From positions 124,001 to 188,000 of the forward strand of contig NZ_QOUX01000047.1 of NCBI RefSeq assembly GCF_004116265.1: a stretch of 64,000 nucleotides of DNA, read 5' to 3'. Both the position numbers and the translations under genes were made by a program. Every line of letters begins with the position of its first letter. Position 1 is the stretch's first letter. This DNA comes from Anaerobacillus alkaliphilus (GTDB taxonomy: Bacteria; Bacillota; Bacilli; Bacillales; Anaerobacillaceae). This document shows, piece by piece, positions 20,958 through 30,944 of this stretch. The notes below the pieces were generated by a model that saw nothing but the letters and a program-made list of their open reading frames with translations, ran no database searches and was not told where the DNA came from.

Positions 20958-22241
20958 TTAATTGATTTTGATTAATTTAGAGCCATGTGGAGGAAGTAAA
21001 AAGCCCACATTATCCTGTACGACGAGACCTAAATCTTCTTTCTCCCAGAGGTCCCTAGCTTGTTTTTGGCAAAATAAACCTAAATGGGATAACGCGGCGT
21101 CTATGATCTCTGGCTCATCACTTAAATTAAAAAACGCTAAATATGTTTCGTCGTGTAATCCACGCGCAGTCCAAACTATTTTGTTTCCTCTTCGGTACAA
21201 TAATCGGTTACTATGACTTGTTTGATTAACAGCCAGGACTTCCTCGTTTGTCAGTAACGATAATGTCCATTCGTTGTTATCGCGTAGTTCACCACCAAAC
21301 ATCAGCGGGGAGCGAAAGATGCTCCACAATGTCATCATGGTAAGTTGTTCGTCTTTCGTAAACCGTGTCCAGCGATCACCACCTGGTCCATCGACAGAAC
21401 GTATACCTAAATGCCCGAGGGGAAGCATATCACAATCTGGCCAAAGTCCTGGTTCGACGTGCTTTTCCCATTTCTCACAACGTTCAAACATTTGGTAAAG
21501 AAGACTCCATTGATCCCAGAAGTCATCAGTCATTCTCCACATGTTTGCGTTTGCTTTAAAATGTTCGGCATATTCAAGAGGTGCTGGGCCTGGAGATAGG
21601 CTTAAGACCATTTGTCTACCACATTGGTCAATAGCATTTCTAATAAGCTCAATTTCGTCTAAATGGGTATCATAAAGTCTTGAAGCTGCGATATCGTCTA
21701 CTTTTACGAAATCCACACCCCAGCTCGCATAGAGTTGAAACAGGGAATTGTAATATTGTTGGGCACCCTCTTTAGTAACATCAACCCCATACATATCCGT
21801 ATTCCAAGGACAAATTGAATTTGGATGAGCAATGTCTTTTGCTGTTGCCTCAGTTCCCAAAATCGATGTTTGGTTATGTACTGCTTGTCGTGGAATTCCT
21901 CTCATCATATGTAGCCCAAATTTTAAGCCAAGATCATGAATATAATCACCTAAAGGCTTGAACCCTTGTCCGTTCCTGGCAGATGGAAAACGATTTTCAG
22001 ATGGCATCAAACGAGAATACTGGTCCATTGTTAAAGAAGTAAAAGGGTGATAGTGAGAAGAGTTAGCCGTTGGTTCATACCATTGAATATCAACGACAAC
22101 ATATTCCCAGCCGTATTGCTTTAAGTTCTTTGCGATATAATCCGCATTTCCTTTTATTTCATCTTCAGTAACACTTGCACCATAACAATCCCAACTATTC
22201 CAGCCCATGGGAGGAGTTGGAGCAACGCTTTTATGCTTCAT
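20958..22241 (-). CDS. GH27 glycosidase: alpha-galactosidase or beta-L-arabinopyranosidase
   Basis: A 427-residue protein with the GH27 hallmark PPMGWNSWDCYGASVTEDEI at the N-terminus. The nucleophile region reads VDFVKVDDIAA and the acid/base region RMTDDFWDQW. No signal peptide is seen, so it is cytosolic. GH27 includes alpha-galactosidases and, in the Geobacillus arabinan cluster, a beta-L-arabinopyranosidase; the arabinan context favours the latter or a dual activity, but the sequence alone does not decide. A TIM barrel and a C-terminal beta domain fit the length. It heads a minus-strand operon with the ArsR-type regulator and is divergent from araM. Confidence 0.85.
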   Translation of the reverse strand: MKHKSVAPTPPMGWNSWDCYGASVTEDEIKGNADYIAKNLKQYGWEYVVVDIQWYEPTANSSHYHPFTSLTMDQYSRLMPSENRFPSARNGQGFKPLGDYIHDLGLKFGLHMMRGIPRQAVHNQTSILGTEATAKDIAHPNSICPWNTDMYGVDVTKEGAQQYYNSLFQLYASWGVDFVKVDDIAASRLYDTHLDEIELIRNAIDQCGRQMVLSLSPGPAPLEYAEHFKANANMWRMTDDFWDQWSLLYQMFERCEKWEKHVEPGLWPDCDMLPLGHLGIRSVDGPGGDRWTRFTKDEQLTMMTLWSIFRSPLMFGGELRDNNEWTLSLLTNEEVLAVNQTSHSNRLLYRRGNKIVWTARGLHDETYLAFFNLSDEPEIIDAALSHLGLFCQKQARDLWEKEDLGLVVQDNVGFLLPPHGSKLIKIN

Positions 22242-22314
22242 TGTAAATCCCCCTTTTTGATTGAGAATTTAGATAAAAAAAATTGTTGAAAACTCATACT
22301 TATTTATAATATAT

Positions 22315-22375
22315 TTAATAACATATTAACATTTTTGTTATTTAATAGAAAGACATTTTTAAAGCGTTTTCTTAA
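22315..22375. promoter_or_regulatory. Divergent control region: TTAATA palindrome and cre-like site
   Basis: TTAATAACATATTAA (22315-22329) is a perfect inverted repeat related to the island's operator motif but with one base less spacing. TTAAAGCGTTTTCTT (22359-22373) differs at two positions from the CcpA core TGAAAGCGTTTTCA. They lie between GH27 (minus) and araM (plus), so either could act on both transcripts. This is consistent with glucose repression and a local repressor, both inferred. Confidence 0.5.
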
Positions 22376-22538
22376 ATATTTCACATATGTTTAGGTATAG
22401 AAACGAAAATAGTTTATTAGTTTGTTAATATTAAATATATGTATTAATATAATGGAGACTTTACGTGCAATGAACCCTAGAATTTTCGGCTAGTTTACTG
22501 TGAAAAGTCTAGGGAAAATGAGTGGAGGACTGAGGCAA

Positions 22539-23759
22539 ATGTTAGAGGAAGTAAACGCGTGGCCAATACCATGTGAATGTGGGCAAAATCATAATGATGT
22601 ACTTGTAGAAAAGCTAGTCATAAATGAGGGTGCGCTCGAGGAAATTTTGCCATTCCTTGAGCAAAAGTCGATGAGCAAAATTCTTATCGCTGTAGATGCC
22701 AATACATACGAGGTGGCAGGTCAGTTTGTTGTGAAGTTGTTAGAGGATACGAATGTTACTACTAAACTTTGCTTTCTGGATCCGAATGAATTAAATGATG
22801 TAGTTGCTGATGAGGCAGCTATTGTTCAACTTTTGTTGTCAGTTGATCGTGATATTGAAGTTGTGTTAGCTGTAGGCTCGGGAACCATCCATGACATCGT
22901 AAGAATTGTTAGTTATAAAATGGGAAAACCGTTTATTTCCATTCCGACAGCTCCTTCTGTCGATGGTTTTAATTCGATAGGGGCACCGTTGGTTGTCAAA
23001 GGTGTGAAAACCACATATAAAGCTCAGGCTCCAATCGCGGTCTTTGCGGATTTAGACATAATAGCAAAGGCTCCCAAAGAATTAATTGCTGCTGGATTTG
23101 GTGATATGTTAGGGAAATATACTTCGTTAGTAGATTGGCAGTTTAGTCACTTAATAGGAGGAGACTCGTTTTGTCCAGTAGTCTTTCAGATTACGAAAGA
23201 CGCCTTAGATGCTTGTGTTACAAATGTTGATGGTATCGCAGTGGCGAATAAATCAGCAATCAAAATTCTGATGCATGGACTTATCGACTCGGGGAAAGCA
23301 ATGTTACTCATTGGCCAATCGTATCCAGCGTCAGGTGCAGAACATCATCTCTCTCATTATTGGGAAATGAACTTTCTTCAAACGAAAAGACGACAAGTTC
23401 TACACGGTGCTAAAGTGGCAGTTTCTTGCCAATTGGTTGCGGACTTTTACCATACTGTCGTCAAAAATATACTCTTAACCATCGAAAACCTTCCGGGGGA
23501 AGATGATGTGATCAAAAAGGTTTCTGAAAACCAAAAGGAAATTTTAGAGTGGATAGAAAGTATTCCTGATGCTAGCCAACTAAAAGAACTGATACAGAAA
23601 GTAGGAGGAGCAACAGTTCCTGAGGACTTAGGGATTGAACAGGATCTTGTAAAAGAAAGCTTTCGTAACGCCCATCTTCTAAGAGAAAGAGTTACGTTGT
23701 TATATTTTTATAATGAATATATTCGAACGAACGATGAAATCAACGTTATTCAAGAGTAG
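22539..23759 (+). CDS. araM: AraM-type sn-glycerol-1-phosphate dehydrogenase
   Basis: A 406-residue NAD-dependent metalloenzyme of the iron-alcohol-dehydrogenase fold, resembling Bacillus subtilis AraM. Visible signatures are VGSGTIHDIVRI for the nucleotide site, IPTAPSVDGFNSIGAP, AAGFGDMLGKYTSLVDW, and the metal histidines in GAEHHLSHYWEM and LHGAKVA. AraM reduces dihydroxyacetone phosphate to glycerol-1-phosphate; its reason for being in ara loci is unclear. GGAGG at 22524-22528 supports ATG 22539; two in-frame upstream starts (22500, 22518) have poorer sites. It precedes the AraR-controlled araDBA promoter and is not in that operon, unlike in B. subtilis. Confidence 0.88.
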   Translation: MLEEVNAWPIPCECGQNHNDVLVEKLVINEGALEEILPFLEQKSMSKILIAVDANTYEVAGQFVVKLLEDTNVTTKLCFLDPNELNDVVADEAAIVQLLLSVDRDIEVVLAVGSGTIHDIVRIVSYKMGKPFISIPTAPSVDGFNSIGAPLVVKGVKTTYKAQAPIAVFADLDIIAKAPKELIAAGFGDMLGKYTSLVDWQFSHLIGGDSFCPVVFQITKDALDACVTNVDGIAVANKSAIKILMHGLIDSGKAMLLIGQSYPASGAEHHLSHYWEMNFLQTKRRQVLHGAKVAVSCQLVADFYHTVVKNILLTIENLPGEDDVIKKVSENQKEILEWIESIPDASQLKELIQKVGGATVPEDLGIEQDLVKESFRNAHLLRERVTLLYFYNEYIRTNDEINVIQE

Positions 23760-23811
23760 TAGTTCTCACCGTAAGGAGACATATTACTTCCCTTGTCTGT
23801 GATAAAAAAAG

Positions 23812-23823
23812 ATGTACGTACAT
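23812..23823. promoter_or_regulatory. AraR box, distal
   Basis: ATGTACGTACAT is a perfect 12-bp palindrome and matches the GTACGTAC core of the Bacillus AraR operator. It lies 77 bases (centre to centre) upstream of the promoter-proximal box, a spacing that could support looping by two bound AraR dimers. Confidence 0.75.
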
Positions 23824-23880
23824 TAATGGCGTTTTTATGAAGGGATAAAATATTATTTACAAAAATTCATAAAATAACTA

Positions 23881-23909
23881 GTGAAAAATTGTACGTACAA
23901 GTATATAAT
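23881..23909 (+). promoter_or_regulatory. araDBA promoter with AraR box
   Basis: TTGTACGTACAA (23889-23900) lies three bases before the -10 TATAAT (23904-23909); GTGAAA at 23881-23886 is the -35 position with 17-base spacing. Bound AraR would cover the promoter, so L-arabinose release of AraR should switch on araD-araB-araA-abfA. The same arrangement recurs at 31105 and 37201. Confidence 0.88.
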
Positions 23910-23954
23910 GAGTGTAGAGAATGTATCGAATATTAGGAAGGGGCGAGGACGTAC

Positions 23955-24650
23955 ATGTTAGAACAATTAAAAGAAATCGTTTTTAAGGCTAATCTTGCAC
24001 TACCGAAACATGGACTTGTTACTTTTACATGGGGAAACGTCAGTGGGATTGATCGTGAAAAAGGTCTTGTCGTGATTAAACCCAGTGGTGTCGAGTACTT
24101 TGAGATGAGAAGTAGAGACATGGTCGTAGTAGACTTGGATGGAAATGTTATTGAAGGAGATTTAAAACCTTCCTCGGATACAGCTACACATCTAGTTCTT
24201 TATAAAGCTTTTCCTACCATTGGTGGTATTGTACATACACATTCTACAGTTGCAACAAGTTGGGCACAATCAGGGAAGTCACTCCCGGCATTTGGCACAA
24301 CTCATGCAGATTATTTTTACGGTGAAATTCCATGTACGAGAGAAATGACGGAAGCTGAAATAAATGGTGCGTACGAGCATGAAACAGGGAATGTCATTGT
24401 TGAAACATTTGAAAGTTTAAAGTTAGATCCGATGCAAGTGCCTGGGGTACTCGTTCACTCACATGCTCCTTTCATCTGGGGGAAAGATCCCCATAATGCA
24501 GTTCATAATGCAGTAGTTTTAGAGGAGATTGCCAAGATGGGGTTACATACATTGGCACTTAATCCGCAAACGCCTCCTATGGATCAACATTTGTTAGACC
24601 GTCATTTCTTACGTAAACACGGTGCAAATGCCTATTACGGACAAAAATAA
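23955..24650 (+). CDS. araD: L-ribulose-5-phosphate 4-epimerase AraD
   Basis: A 231-residue class II aldolase-fold enzyme converting L-ribulose-5-phosphate to D-xylulose-5-phosphate. Zinc-site histidines are in [13 protein letters not shown]; phosphate and active-site segments TWGNVSG and KPSGVEY are intact. [15 protein letters not shown] and [11 protein letters not shown] are typical of AraD. The start at 23955 follows AGGAAGGGG. It is the first gene of an araDBA-abfA operon, so gene order differs from araABD of B. subtilis. araB begins after a short gap. Confidence 0.95.
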   Translation: MLEQLKEIVFKANLALPKHGLVTFTWGNVSGIDREKGLVVIKPSGVEYFEMRSRDMVVVDLDGNVIEGDLKPSSDTATHLVLYKAFPTIGGIVHTHSTVATSWAQSGKSLPAFGTTHADYFYGEIPCTREMTEAEINGAYEHETGNVIVETFESLKLDPMQVPGVLVHSHAPFIWGKDPHNAVHNAVVLEEIAKMGLHTLALNPQTPPMDQHLLDRHFLRKHGANAYYGQK

Positions 24651-24671
24651 ATAAAAGAAGGGGAAATGAAC

Positions 24672-26339
24672 ATGACGAAAAAGTATACGATTGGTGTAGA
24701 CTATGGTACTGGTTCAGGTCGTGCAGTGCTTGTAGATCTTTCAAATGGAGCTGAAATTGCTGACCATGTAACCGAATATCGCCACGGTGTGATTGATGAA
24801 AAGTTGCCTGAATCAGGAGTGAAGTTAGATCATGAATGGGCACTGCAGCATCCTTTAGATTATATCGAGGTGTTAGCAACTTCGGTACCAGCTGTTATGA
24901 AAGAGTCGGGAGTTGACCCGAAAGATGTCATTGGGCTTGGCATAGATTTTACTGCTTGTACGATGCTACCGATTGATCAAACAGGCGAACCACTTTGTCT
25001 AAAAGCAGAATTAAAAGATCGCCCACATAGCTGGCTAAAGCTTTGGAAACACCACGCAGCACAAGATGAAGCAAACCTATTAAATGAGATTGCTGAAAAA
25101 AGAGGCGAAGAGTTTCTACCTAGATATGGCGGAAAGATCTCATCTGAATGGATGATTGCGAAAATTTGGCAAATTTTAAATGAAGATGAAGAAATCTATG
25201 AAATCACAGACCGTTTCTTAGAGGCTACTGATTGGGTTGTGTTTAAACTTACTGGAAATATGACAAGAAATAGTTGTACGGCTGGGTATAAATCAATCTG
25301 GCATAAACAAGAGGGATATCCTTCTAAAGACTTTTTTAAAGCTCTTGATCCTAGATTAGAAGATTTAACAGAAACCAAATTACGTGGGGATATATTACCA
25401 CTTGGAACAAAAGCTGGTGAACTGACGGAGGAAATGGCCGCGTTGATGGGGTTAAATCCTGGTACAGCGGTTGCTGTCGGGAATGTTGATGCACATGCCG
25501 CAGTCCCAGGTGTCGGAGTAGTTACACCAGGAAAACTAGTAATGGCTATGGGTACGTCGATTTGTCATATGTTGCTTGGAACAGAAGAAAAGCAAGTAGA
25601 AGGTATGTGTGGGGTAGTTGAAGACGGGATTATTCCTGGATTTTTAGGCTATGAAGCAGGGCAATCAGCGGTTGGAGACATCTTTGCATGGTATGTGGAT
25701 CAAGCGGTACCTGCTTATATTAAGGAAGAAGCTGAGCAAAAGGGTGTTAACGTTCACGTTTTACTTGAACAAAAAGCTGCGCAATACAAACCAGGTCAAA
25801 CGGGGTTATTAGCACTAGATTGGTGGAACGGAAATCGTTCTGTTTTAGTAGATACAGATTTAACTGGATTATTAATTGGCTGCACGTTGCTGACAAAACC
25901 GGAGGAAATTTATCGTGCTTTACTAGAAGCAACGGCTTTTGGAACACGAAAAATTGTTGATGCCTTCCAAGACAATGGTGTTGCTGTTGACGAATTATAC
26001 GCGTGTGGAGGCTTACCACAAAAAAATAACTTGCTAATGCAAATTTATGCTGACGTAACAAATCGTGAAATTAAAGTAGCTGCCTCTAAGCAAACACCTG
26101 CCCTTGGTGCGGCAATGTTTGGAGCTGTTGCAGCCGGAAGTGAAAAAGGTGGGTATGACACGATCACAGAAGCTGCCGAGAAAATGGGACGCGTTAGAGA
26201 AGGATCATTTAAACCAATTCCAGAAAACGTTGCAGTTTATGAAAAATTATATCAGGAATATTCAAGATTACATGACTATTTCGGTCGCGGTGAGAATGAT
26301 GTTATGAAGCGTTTAAAGGCAATTAAAGAACAAAACTAA
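24672..26339 (+). CDS. araB: L-ribulokinase AraB
   Basis: A 555-residue FGGY-family sugar kinase that phosphorylates L-ribulose. N-terminal [18 protein letters not shown] is the ATPase phosphate-1 loop; [24 protein letters not shown] and [19 protein letters not shown] follow in family order. The length fits bacterial AraB. AAGAAGGGG lies best before ATG 24672; ATG 24666 is possible. It is the second gene of the AraR-controlled operon and acts in the cytosol between AraA and AraD. Confidence 0.95.
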   Translation: MTKKYTIGVDYGTGSGRAVLVDLSNGAEIADHVTEYRHGVIDEKLPESGVKLDHEWALQHPLDYIEVLATSVPAVMKESGVDPKDVIGLGIDFTACTMLPIDQTGEPLCLKAELKDRPHSWLKLWKHHAAQDEANLLNEIAEKRGEEFLPRYGGKISSEWMIAKIWQILNEDEEIYEITDRFLEATDWVVFKLTGNMTRNSCTAGYKSIWHKQEGYPSKDFFKALDPRLEDLTETKLRGDILPLGTKAGELTEEMAALMGLNPGTAVAVGNVDAHAAVPGVGVVTPGKLVMAMGTSICHMLLGTEEKQVEGMCGVVEDGIIPGFLGYEAGQSAVGDIFAWYVDQAVPAYIKEEAEQKGVNVHVLLEQKAAQYKPGQTGLLALDWWNGNRSVLVDTDLTGLLIGCTLLTKPEEIYRALLEATAFGTRKIVDAFQDNGVAVDELYACGGLPQKNNLLMQIYADVTNREIKVAASKQTPALGAAMFGAVAAGSEKGGYDTITEAAEKMGRVREGSFKPIPENVAVYEKLYQEYSRLHDYFGRGENDVMKRLKAIKEQN

Positions 26340-26363
26340 ATTTATATTTTAGGAGGATCTCTT

Positions 26364-27851
26364 ATGTTAAAAACAAAGCAATATCAATTTTGGTTTGTCA
26401 CAGGTAGTCAGCACTTATATGGCCCTGAGACAATTCAACAAGTAGAAAATCATTCTCGTCAAATCGTCGAAGGTTTAAATCAAGATGAAGCGATTTCTTA
26501 TGAACTTGTGTTGAAACCGGTGTTAACGACTCCAGATGCGATTCGTAGACTTTGCATTGAAGCGAATTCAGATGAAAGTTGTGCAGGCGTGATTACGTGG
26601 ATGCATACATTTTCTCCAGCAAAAATGTGGATTGCTGGGTTACTAGAATTAAAAAAGCCATTATTACATCTTCATACTCAATTTAACCGAGACATTCCGT
26701 GGGATCAAATTGATATGGACTTTATGAATTTAAATCAATCAGCTCACGGTGACCGTGAATATGGGTTTATCGGCGCCCGTTTAAAAATTGCTCGTAAAGT
26801 GATTGTAGGTCACTGGCAAGATCCAAAAGTGAAGGAACGTACGGCTGAGTGGATGAGAACGGCCATTGCCTTTACCGACGGGAAAAACCTGAAAGTTGCT
26901 CGTTTTGGAGATAACATGCGTGAAGTAGCGGTAACTGAGGGCGACAAAGTAGAAGCGCAAATTAAATTCGGTTGGGCTACGTCTGGATTTGGAATTGGCG
27001 ACTTAGTTCAGCGTATGAACGACGTCTCAGAACAAGAGATATCTGACCTGTATGATCTTTACAATGAATTGTATGAGATCGACCCACAAGCCCACACATC
27101 TACTGAGTATCGTAATTCAATTTTAGAGCAAGCAAAAATTGAGCTTGGTTTAAAAGCGTTTTTAGAAGAAGGTGGCTTTACGGCATTTACGACAAATTTT
27201 GAGGATCTTCACGGCATGAAGCAACTTCCGGGCTTAGCAGTGCAACGTTTAATGGAGCAAGGCTATGGTTTTGGTGGTGAAGGAGATTGGAAAACAGCCG
27301 CATTATTACGAATGATGAAAATCGTTGCTGGTGGTAAAGGTACGTCATTCATGGAGGATTACACGTACCATTTTGAAGGTGGAAACGAGTTGGTATTAGG
27401 TTCTCATATGTTAGAAGTTTGTCCAACAATTGCAGCAAATCGACCTAAAATACAAGTTCACCCACTAGGAATTGGCGGGAAAGCAGATCCAGCACGGATG
27501 GTGTTCGATGGCGATGCAGGACGTGCCTTAAATGCATCAATTATCGATTTAGGAAATCGTTTCCGTTTGGTTGTTAATGAAGTGGATGCAGTGAAACCAG
27601 TAAAGGAAATGCCAAAACTTCCTGTAGCAAAAGTATTATGGAAGCCTCAACCTTCATTAAGCGAAGCGGCTGAAGCTTGGATCCATGCTGGTGGCGCACA
27701 CCACACGGTATTTTCTTTCAAAGTAACTCCAGAGCAATTATATGATTGGGCAACAATGACAGATATTGAGTGTGTATTTATTAATAACTCAACAAATGTG
27801 ATGCAATTTCAAAATGAACTAAGATGGAACGATATTGCACGTAAATTCTAA
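26364..27851 (+). CDS. araA: L-arabinose isomerase AraA
   Basis: A 495-residue isomerase converting L-arabinose to L-ribulose with Mn2+. N-terminal YQFWFVTGSQHLYG and the C-terminal LRWNDIARKF are typical. Metal and active-site segments include EGGFTAFTTNFEDLHGMKQLPGLA, GFGGEGDWKTAALLR, MEDYTYHFE and GGAHHTVFS. The length is normal and no key region is missing. AGGAGGATCTCTT precedes the ATG. It is the third gene of araDBA-abfA and performs the first step of the cytosolic arabinose pathway. Confidence 0.97.
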   Translation: MLKTKQYQFWFVTGSQHLYGPETIQQVENHSRQIVEGLNQDEAISYELVLKPVLTTPDAIRRLCIEANSDESCAGVITWMHTFSPAKMWIAGLLELKKPLLHLHTQFNRDIPWDQIDMDFMNLNQSAHGDREYGFIGARLKIARKVIVGHWQDPKVKERTAEWMRTAIAFTDGKNLKVARFGDNMREVAVTEGDKVEAQIKFGWATSGFGIGDLVQRMNDVSEQEISDLYDLYNELYEIDPQAHTSTEYRNSILEQAKIELGLKAFLEEGGFTAFTTNFEDLHGMKQLPGLAVQRLMEQGYGFGGEGDWKTAALLRMMKIVAGGKGTSFMEDYTYHFEGGNELVLGSHMLEVCPTIAANRPKIQVHPLGIGGKADPARMVFDGDAGRALNASIIDLGNRFRLVVNEVDAVKPVKEMPKLPVAKVLWKPQPSLSEAAEAWIHAGGAHHTVFSFKVTPEQLYDWATMTDIECVFINNSTNVMQFQNELRWNDIARKF

Positions 27852-27872
27852 AGTTTTTTAGGAGGTAGACTT

Positions 27873-29360
27873 ATGACTAATCAGATCATTATTAATGTAG
27901 ACGTCGAAAAAGGGACGATCAACAAAGATATCTATGGACACTTTGCAGAACATCTTGGTAGATGTATTTATGAAGGGATTTGGGTTGGGGAAGATTCAAC
28001 AATCCCAAATACGAATGGAATTAGAAATGATGTCCTTCAAGCGTTAAAAAATCTTAACATTCCAGTTTTACGTTGGCCAGGTGGTTGTTTTGCAGATGAG
28101 TATCATTGGAAAGATGGAGTCGGACCAAGAGAACAAAGGAAACGTATGGTCAATACGCACTGGGGTGGAGTAATTGAAAACAACCATTTCGGTACGCACG
28201 AGTTTATGCTACTTTGCGAATTGTTAGAATGTGAACCATACATTTGTGGAAATGTAGGTAGCGGAACTGTTCAGGAAATGTCCGAATGGGTAGAGTACAT
28301 GACCTTAAATGGAGAGTCCCCAATGGCTGATTGGCGAAAAGCAAATGGTCGCGAAGAAGCATGGGATCTAAAGTACTTTGGTGTTGGAAACGAAAACTGG
28401 GGCTGCGGTGGAAATATGCGTCCTGAATATTACGCCGATCTTTATCGACGCTATCAAACGTACGTAAGAAATTACGGAAAAAATAAGATTTATAAAATTG
28501 CCGGTGGCGCAAACGTCGATGATTATAATTGGACAGAGGTGCTGATGCGAGAAGCACACTGGTTAATGGATGGATTGAGCCTACACTACTATACGATCCC
28601 AGGAGATTTCTGGTTAGGTAAAGGTTCGGCGTTAGATCCACGAGCGGAAGAGTGGTTCGTAACAATGAAAAAGGCTCTTCATATGGATGTATTAATTTCA
28701 AAGCATTCAACGATTATGGACAAATACGATCCAGCTAAGAGAATTGGATTAATCATTGATGAGTGGGGGACATGGTTTGATGTAGAACCTGGCACAAACC
28801 CAGGATTCCTTTATCAACAAAATACAATTCGTGATGCATTAGTTGCCGGTGTTCATTTCCATATTTTCCATAAACATAATGACCGTGTTCAGATGACAAA
28901 TATTGCCCAAACAGTAAACGTGTTACAAGCAATGGTGTTAACTGAGGGTGAAAAGATGTTGCTAACTCCTACGTATCATGTATTTGAAATGTTTAAAGTT
29001 CACCAGGATGCGACGAAGTTAGATGTTACTGTAAATTCTGATACTTATGAACTAAACGGCGAAAAGCTGCCAGCTGTTAGTGCTTCTGCTTCAAAAAATG
29101 CTTCTGGAACTATTCATATTAGTTTATGTAATATCAACCATGAAGCCGCGTCTTCAGTGAACATCGACCTTCGTGGATTTGCTGGCGACTCTACGAAAGT
29201 AACAGGTAGAATTTTAACAGCAGAAAAAACGAACGAGCATAATACATTTGAACAACCAGACAATGTAAAACCAGTAAGCTTTGAAAACTTCACTGTTACT
29301 AATAACGAGCTGACAGTTACATTGCCTCCAATGTCTGTTGTTGTATTAACGGTAGAGTAG
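27873..29360 (+). CDS. abfA: GH51 alpha-L-arabinofuranosidase AbfA, cytosolic
   Basis: A 495-residue GH51 enzyme resembling the AbfA of Bacillus/Geobacillus arabinan loci. The acid/base Glu174 lies in [12 protein letters not shown], the nucleophile Glu297 in [15 protein letters not shown]. There is no signal peptide. Residues about 390-495 form the usual C-terminal beta domain ending in [26 protein letters not shown] precedes the ATG. As the fourth gene behind the AraR promoter it releases arabinose for AraA, so liberation and catabolism are induced together. It is not a recent duplicate of the GH51 at 8315. Confidence 0.95.
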   Translation: MTNQIIINVDVEKGTINKDIYGHFAEHLGRCIYEGIWVGEDSTIPNTNGIRNDVLQALKNLNIPVLRWPGGCFADEYHWKDGVGPREQRKRMVNTHWGGVIENNHFGTHEFMLLCELLECEPYICGNVGSGTVQEMSEWVEYMTLNGESPMADWRKANGREEAWDLKYFGVGNENWGCGGNMRPEYYADLYRRYQTYVRNYGKNKIYKIAGGANVDDYNWTEVLMREAHWLMDGLSLHYYTIPGDFWLGKGSALDPRAEEWFVTMKKALHMDVLISKHSTIMDKYDPAKRIGLIIDEWGTWFDVEPGTNPGFLYQQNTIRDALVAGVHFHIFHKHNDRVQMTNIAQTVNVLQAMVLTEGEKMLLTPTYHVFEMFKVHQDATKLDVTVNSDTYELNGEKLPAVSASASKNASGTIHISLCNINHEAASSVNIDLRGFAGDSTKVTGRILTAEKTNEHNTFEQPDNVKPVSFENFTVTNNELTVTLPPMSVVVLTVE

Positions 29361-29370
29361 GCAAAAGCGT

Positions 29371-29616
29371 ATGACGCAGAAAAATGAATGTAAATGGTGC
29401 CGTCCTAGTGTTGTAGAAGGAATCGTTGATATCGATGCGATCGATGACTCGCGAACGGTAACAGAGGAAATTTATGAAAGACGTCTAGAGATATGTATGG
29501 ATTGTCCATCCTTACAATACGGTACAACTTGTAGGCATTCTGGTTGCATCGTCAGTTACCGGACATTATTGAAGGATAAAAGCTGCCCGTTTCCAGGGCA
29601 GCCAAAATGGTTATAG
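29371..29616 (+). CDS. Small Cys-rich DUF6171-like protein
   Basis: The 81-residue protein carries three Cys-x-x-Cys-like pairs plus one more Cys: CKWC, CMDC, CRHSGC and CPF. This resembles DUF6171 proteins, which probably bind a metal such as zinc. It begins 10 bases after abfA and ends at a strong terminator, so it is the last gene of the AraR operon. No function is known to me; a regulatory or metal-related accessory role is possible. The coding region includes a GC-rich inverted repeat near its 3' end. Confidence 0.75.
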   Translation: MTQKNECKWCRPSVVEGIVDIDAIDDSRTVTEEIYERRLEICMDCPSLQYGTTCRHSGCIVSYRTLLKDKSCPFPGQPKWL

Positions 29617-29647
29617 GGTTATCTGAAAAGGTAACCCTTTTTTTCAT
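29615..29647 (+). terminator. Terminator of araDBA-abfA operon
   Basis: AGGGTTA and TAACCCT pair around a ten-base loop and run into seven T. It directly follows the DUF6171-like gene stop. Confidence 0.88.
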
Positions 29648-29795
29648 AGGTCAATGTAGAGCTTTTTTCGTAAAGGTTATTAAAGTAAAAGTGTTTTGTT
29701 GATTACAAGTAGGTTAGAATAGATACCGCCTAAACGTAGTGCCATCCCTATACGGTTTTATTTTGAACAACGAAACCAGCCGTTAAAAAGAGTAA

Positions 29796-29823
29796 ATGGG
29801 CAAATGATGATCATTTGCCCATT
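29796..29823 (-). terminator. Terminator of second ArsR-type regulator gene
   Basis: ATGGGCAAATGA and TCATTTGCCCAT are a near-perfect 12-bp inverted repeat just past the minus-strand stop. On the minus strand it is followed by TTACTCTTTTT. Confidence 0.8.
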
Positions 29824-29827
29824 GTAC

Positions 29828-30748
29828 CTATTGCTGTGTTTTATTGTAATAAAGTTTAAAAATAATATCTTGATTATAGTTACCAAAGGAAGAGCCGAAC
29901 AACGTTAAACCACCCACATGTTGTGCGTCATCTTGAACTGCTAGGCGAAACGTCCACAAGTTTTGACTAATATTTAATTGGTCTAAGGTAACGTCCGATA
30001 TTTGGTTACCATCAATGAACGTCCCATGCGAATTTATTTTCAATACTTTGAGCAGACCATATTGGTTGATTTCGTCCCACCACCAATCAGGTGTATACTT
30101 TCCTTTTTTACCTCCACCAAAATCACCAGGGCTTGTCCAAAATCCAAGGCGGACGCCATTTAGGAAAAAGGAGATATCTGAAGGCCAGTTATCGTTGGCA
30201 TAGGGTGCCTCGGAACAAAGCTCCATCGATATTTCTAGCTCAGCTGGTTCTTCATTTTTCATTAAGTAATTAGGTACTTTATATTCAACAAAGCCTTGAC
30301 CAAACCAAAAGATACTAGCATTTACTCTTTCGGGATCTAGGAAATAGCGAGGTTCATCAAAAATTCCGATAACCTTTTCAGCAGTGGCAATACCGCAAGT
30401 TGGCTTTATATCAAAATCGGTATAATGACCGACAGATACAACCGTCTTATGATAGTTTTTTTCTTCCTTTTCTGTTTTACCAGGAAACGAAATTTCAATT
30501 CTTTCGGTAATTAAGGAACAAACTTTTTTCGTTCCGCCTTTACCAGGTACCATTTTAGTAGCAATAATTCCTGCCTTTTCTAATTTTTTAATATGCATGG
30601 TCATAATTGCACTACTCAAGTTAAGCGCTTCTGCGATTTCTTTTATATTCATCTCTTTTTCAGCTAACAAATGAATGATGGATAACCGGACGTCACTTGC
30701 TAATGCTTCGTAAACTGGGAGAGATTTTGTAGAAATATCTATATCCAT
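29828..30748 (-). CDS. ArsR-type winged-helix regulator with uncharacterised C-terminal domain (copy 2)
   Basis: A 306-residue paralogue of the regulator at 20019, similar along the whole length. The winged helix is residues about 1-85 with recognition helix LSSAIMTMHIKKLEKAGI, nearly identical between copies, which predicts overlapping DNA targets. The C-terminal domain shares SVGHYTDFDIKPTCGIAT, NWPSDISFFLNGVRLGFWTSPGDF, YTPDWWWDEINQYGLLK and SFGNYNQDI. I recognise no named effector domain. ATG 30748 follows AGGGGGT at six bases. A palindromic operator-like site lies at 30775-30794, suggesting autoregulation. It lies between the AraR operon and araR; a plausible sensor of arabinan oligomers, unproven. 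Confidence 0.8.
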   Translation of the reverse strand: MDIDISTKSLPVYEALASDVRLSIIHLLAEKEMNIKEIAEALNLSSAIMTMHIKKLEKAGIIATKMVPGKGGTKKVCSLITERIEISFPGKTEKEEKNYHKTVVSVGHYTDFDIKPTCGIATAEKVIGIFDEPRYFLDPERVNASIFWFGQGFVEYKVPNYLMKNEEPAELEISMELCSEAPYANDNWPSDISFFLNGVRLGFWTSPGDFGGGKKGKYTPDWWWDEINQYGLLKVLKINSHGTFIDGNQISDVTLDQLNISQNLWTFRLAVQDDAQHVGGLTLFGSSFGNYNQDIIFKLYYNKTQQ

Positions 30749-30774
30749 TGCTTTACCCCCTAGCAAAACTTATA

Positions 30775-30794
30775 AGTTAATATATCTATTAATC
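30775..30794. promoter_or_regulatory. Palindromic operator-like site before ArsR-type gene copy 2
   Basis: AGTTAATATATCTATTAATC contains the perfect inverted repeat TTAATA-4 bases-TATTAA (30777-30792). It matches 14 of 20 positions of the site at 17323-17342. Its place 27 bases upstream of the regulator start suggests autoregulation. Confidence 0.55.
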
Positions 30795-30944
30795 ATCATA
30801 CAACTATGTTTATCGAAAGTGCAAGTCTAAAATTAATATTTGTTGGCTCTTTTCGTATGTATTGTGGCTTTTCTATCCTAAAATTATCGGAAAAATACCC
30901 TAGATGAGGATATCAGCCAATAAATTATGTAAGAAAAGAGCATT

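Noticed and set aside
28204-28710. 168-codon minus-strand frame inside the GH51 gene
   Set aside because: It is a shadow of the strongly coding plus strand; no start site, His/Leu/Arg-rich sequence without family likeness.
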